Below are positions 5,930-6,353 of a stretch of 6,353 nt of DNA, one piece after another. Made by a program: the position numbers and the translations under genes. The notes under the pieces were generated by a model. That model worked only from the letters and a program-made list of their open reading frames with translations, was not told where the DNA came from and ran no database searches. Where the stretch lies: the NCBI GenBank assembly GCA_025463615.1, contig JAODAU010000282.1, forward strand, positions 1 through 6,353, written 5' to 3'. This stretch comes from Microbacteriaceae bacterium (GTDB lineage: Bacteria; Actinomycetota; Actinomycetes; Actinomycetales; Microbacteriaceae). Numbering within the stretch: the stretch's first letter is position 1; every line of letters starts with the position of its first letter.

Positions 5930-5938
5930 GAATCAACC
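5930..5938. promoter_or_regulatory. Extra operator half-site in the citrate synthase gap
   Basis: GAATCAACC on the plus strand (GGTTGATT on the minus strand) repeats seven of eight bases of the palindrome half-site. On the minus strand it begins exactly 21 bp, about two helical turns, from the matching half of the palindrome. That phasing suggests cooperative binding on one face of the DNA. Confidence 0.45.
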
Positions 5939-5950
5939 CCGGTGCTGGGC

Positions 5951-5968
5951 TAAGCGTAAAGCAAGGAG
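5951..5968 (+). promoter_or_regulatory. Ribosome binding site and possible -10 elements for the divergent synthases
   Basis: AAGGAG at 5963-5968 lies six bases before the ATG at 5975 and clearly decides that start. TAAGCGTAAA (5951-5960) may hold -10 elements: TACGCT on the minus strand (5958-5953) fits TANNNT and matches the ppk2 hexamer, and would give the HTH-citrate synthase gene a leader of about 60 bases containing the palindrome. A plus-strand TTGCCC at 5923-5928 is a possible -35, but its spacing to TAAGCG is too long. The ribosome site is firm; the promoters are weak. Confidence 0.45.
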
Positions 5969-5974
5969 ACCCCC

Positions 5975-6353
5975 ATGACGCTGCTCACCCGAATGGACGA
6001 CACCCCGATCGCCGTGCCGCGCGGCATGGCCAACGTGGTCGTCACCGACACCACGCTCGGCGGCGTCCGCGGCACCGAGGGTTTCTACCACTACCGCCAG
6101 TACTCGGCCACGGACCTCGCGCGCACGCGGTCGGTCGAGGATGTCTGGCAGCTCCTGCTCGACGGAGCCCTGCCCACCCCGGGGCAGCGGTCGGCCTTCG
6201 CGTCGGAGGTCGCCGCGGCATCCACCCCGTCGGCCGCCGTGCGCGACGCGCTCCCGGCGATCGCGGCAGCCGTCTCCGGCCTCGCGGGGCTCCTCACCGC
6301 GCTCTCGATCGAGGGGGAGGGGATGGCGCCGCTCTTCGACATCACGCCCGGCG
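5975..6353 (+). CDS. Citrate/2-methylcitrate synthase, N-terminal part (3' end outside window)
   Basis: The frame starts at ATG 5975, behind AAGGAG at 5963-5968, and stays open to the window edge: 126 complete codons. The visible protein has PRGMANVVVTDTTLGGVRG (residues 15-33), GFYHYRQYSATDLA (36-49) and VEDVWQLLLDGALPTP, which form the conserved citrate synthase N-terminal region. The G-FYHYRQYSA wording is typical of actinobacterial citrate/methylcitrate synthases rather than the long GltA type. The catalytic histidines and aspartate lie beyond the window, so activity and acyl-CoA preference cannot be judged. The enzyme would condense acetyl-CoA (TCA cycle) or propionyl-CoA (methylcitrate cycle) with oxaloacetate in the cytoplasm. 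No HTH domain precedes it. It diverges from the HTH-bearing paralogue and shares its control region. Confidence 0.9.
   Translation, partial: MTLLTRMDDTPIAVPRGMANVVVTDTTLGGVRGTEGFYHYRQYSATDLARTRSVEDVWQLLLDGALPTPGQRSAFASEVAAASTPSAAVRDALPAIAAAVSGLAGLLTALSIEGEGMAPLFDITPG

Noticed and set aside
6091..6345. Minus-strand frame near the right edge
   Set aside because: It is antisense to the second citrate synthase, which has a clear ribosome site and family motifs.
1..6353. CRISPR array, insertion sequence or transposon
   Set aside because: No regularly spaced repeats, transposase motifs or paired terminal inverted repeats were seen. The inverted repeats present are operator- or terminator-sized.

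Overview
The window looks like the chromosome of a high-GC Gram-positive actinobacterium, most likely a member of the Microbacteriaceae. The reasons are strong G/C bias at third codon positions, a UPF0182 membrane protein, an actinobacterial-type initiator tRNA without an encoded CCA, a likely leaderless gene, and the frequent heptamer GGATGCC/GGCATCC. The family-level assignment is inference from style, not a database result. I see no mobile element, CRISPR array or integrase.

Layout. Bases 1-1791 (+) hold the C-terminal 596 codons of a UPF0182 protein that begins outside the window. The initiator tRNA-fMet gene follows at 1842-1915 and ends in a perfect 18-bp hairpin terminator. A GC-rich gap of about 220 bases with no gene I can support leads to ppk2 (2183-3088, +), a polyphosphate kinase 2 whose start sits at the expected transcription start of a TANNNT promoter. 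Converging on ppk2 is an NmrA/QorB-like NAD(P)-binding protein (3100-3990, -). Its promoter region is shared with a divergent TetR-family repressor (4054-4611, +) and carries two copies of the 16-bp palindrome CGGGGC-N4-GCCCCG. Converging on the TetR gene is a 410-residue citrate synthase homologue with an N-terminal MerR/excisionase-like helix-turn-helix (4652-5884, -). A second, ordinary citrate/methylcitrate synthase starts divergently from it at 5975 (+) and runs off the right edge.

How the genes relate. Two self-contained divergent pairs stand out. The first is oxidoreductase plus TetR repressor with twin operators, a classic ligand-controlled detoxification or redox module. The second is a DNA-binding citrate synthase paralogue facing a canonical citrate synthase across a 90-base gap that contains the perfect 17-bp palindrome GGTTGATCGGATCAACC plus a phased half-site. 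This second pair is the best candidate for an undescribed system: a metabolic enzyme fold fused to a DNA-binding domain that may sense acetyl-/propionyl-CoA or oxaloacetate and control the neighbouring synthase. The fusion and the palindrome are read directly from the sequence; the regulatory link is inference.
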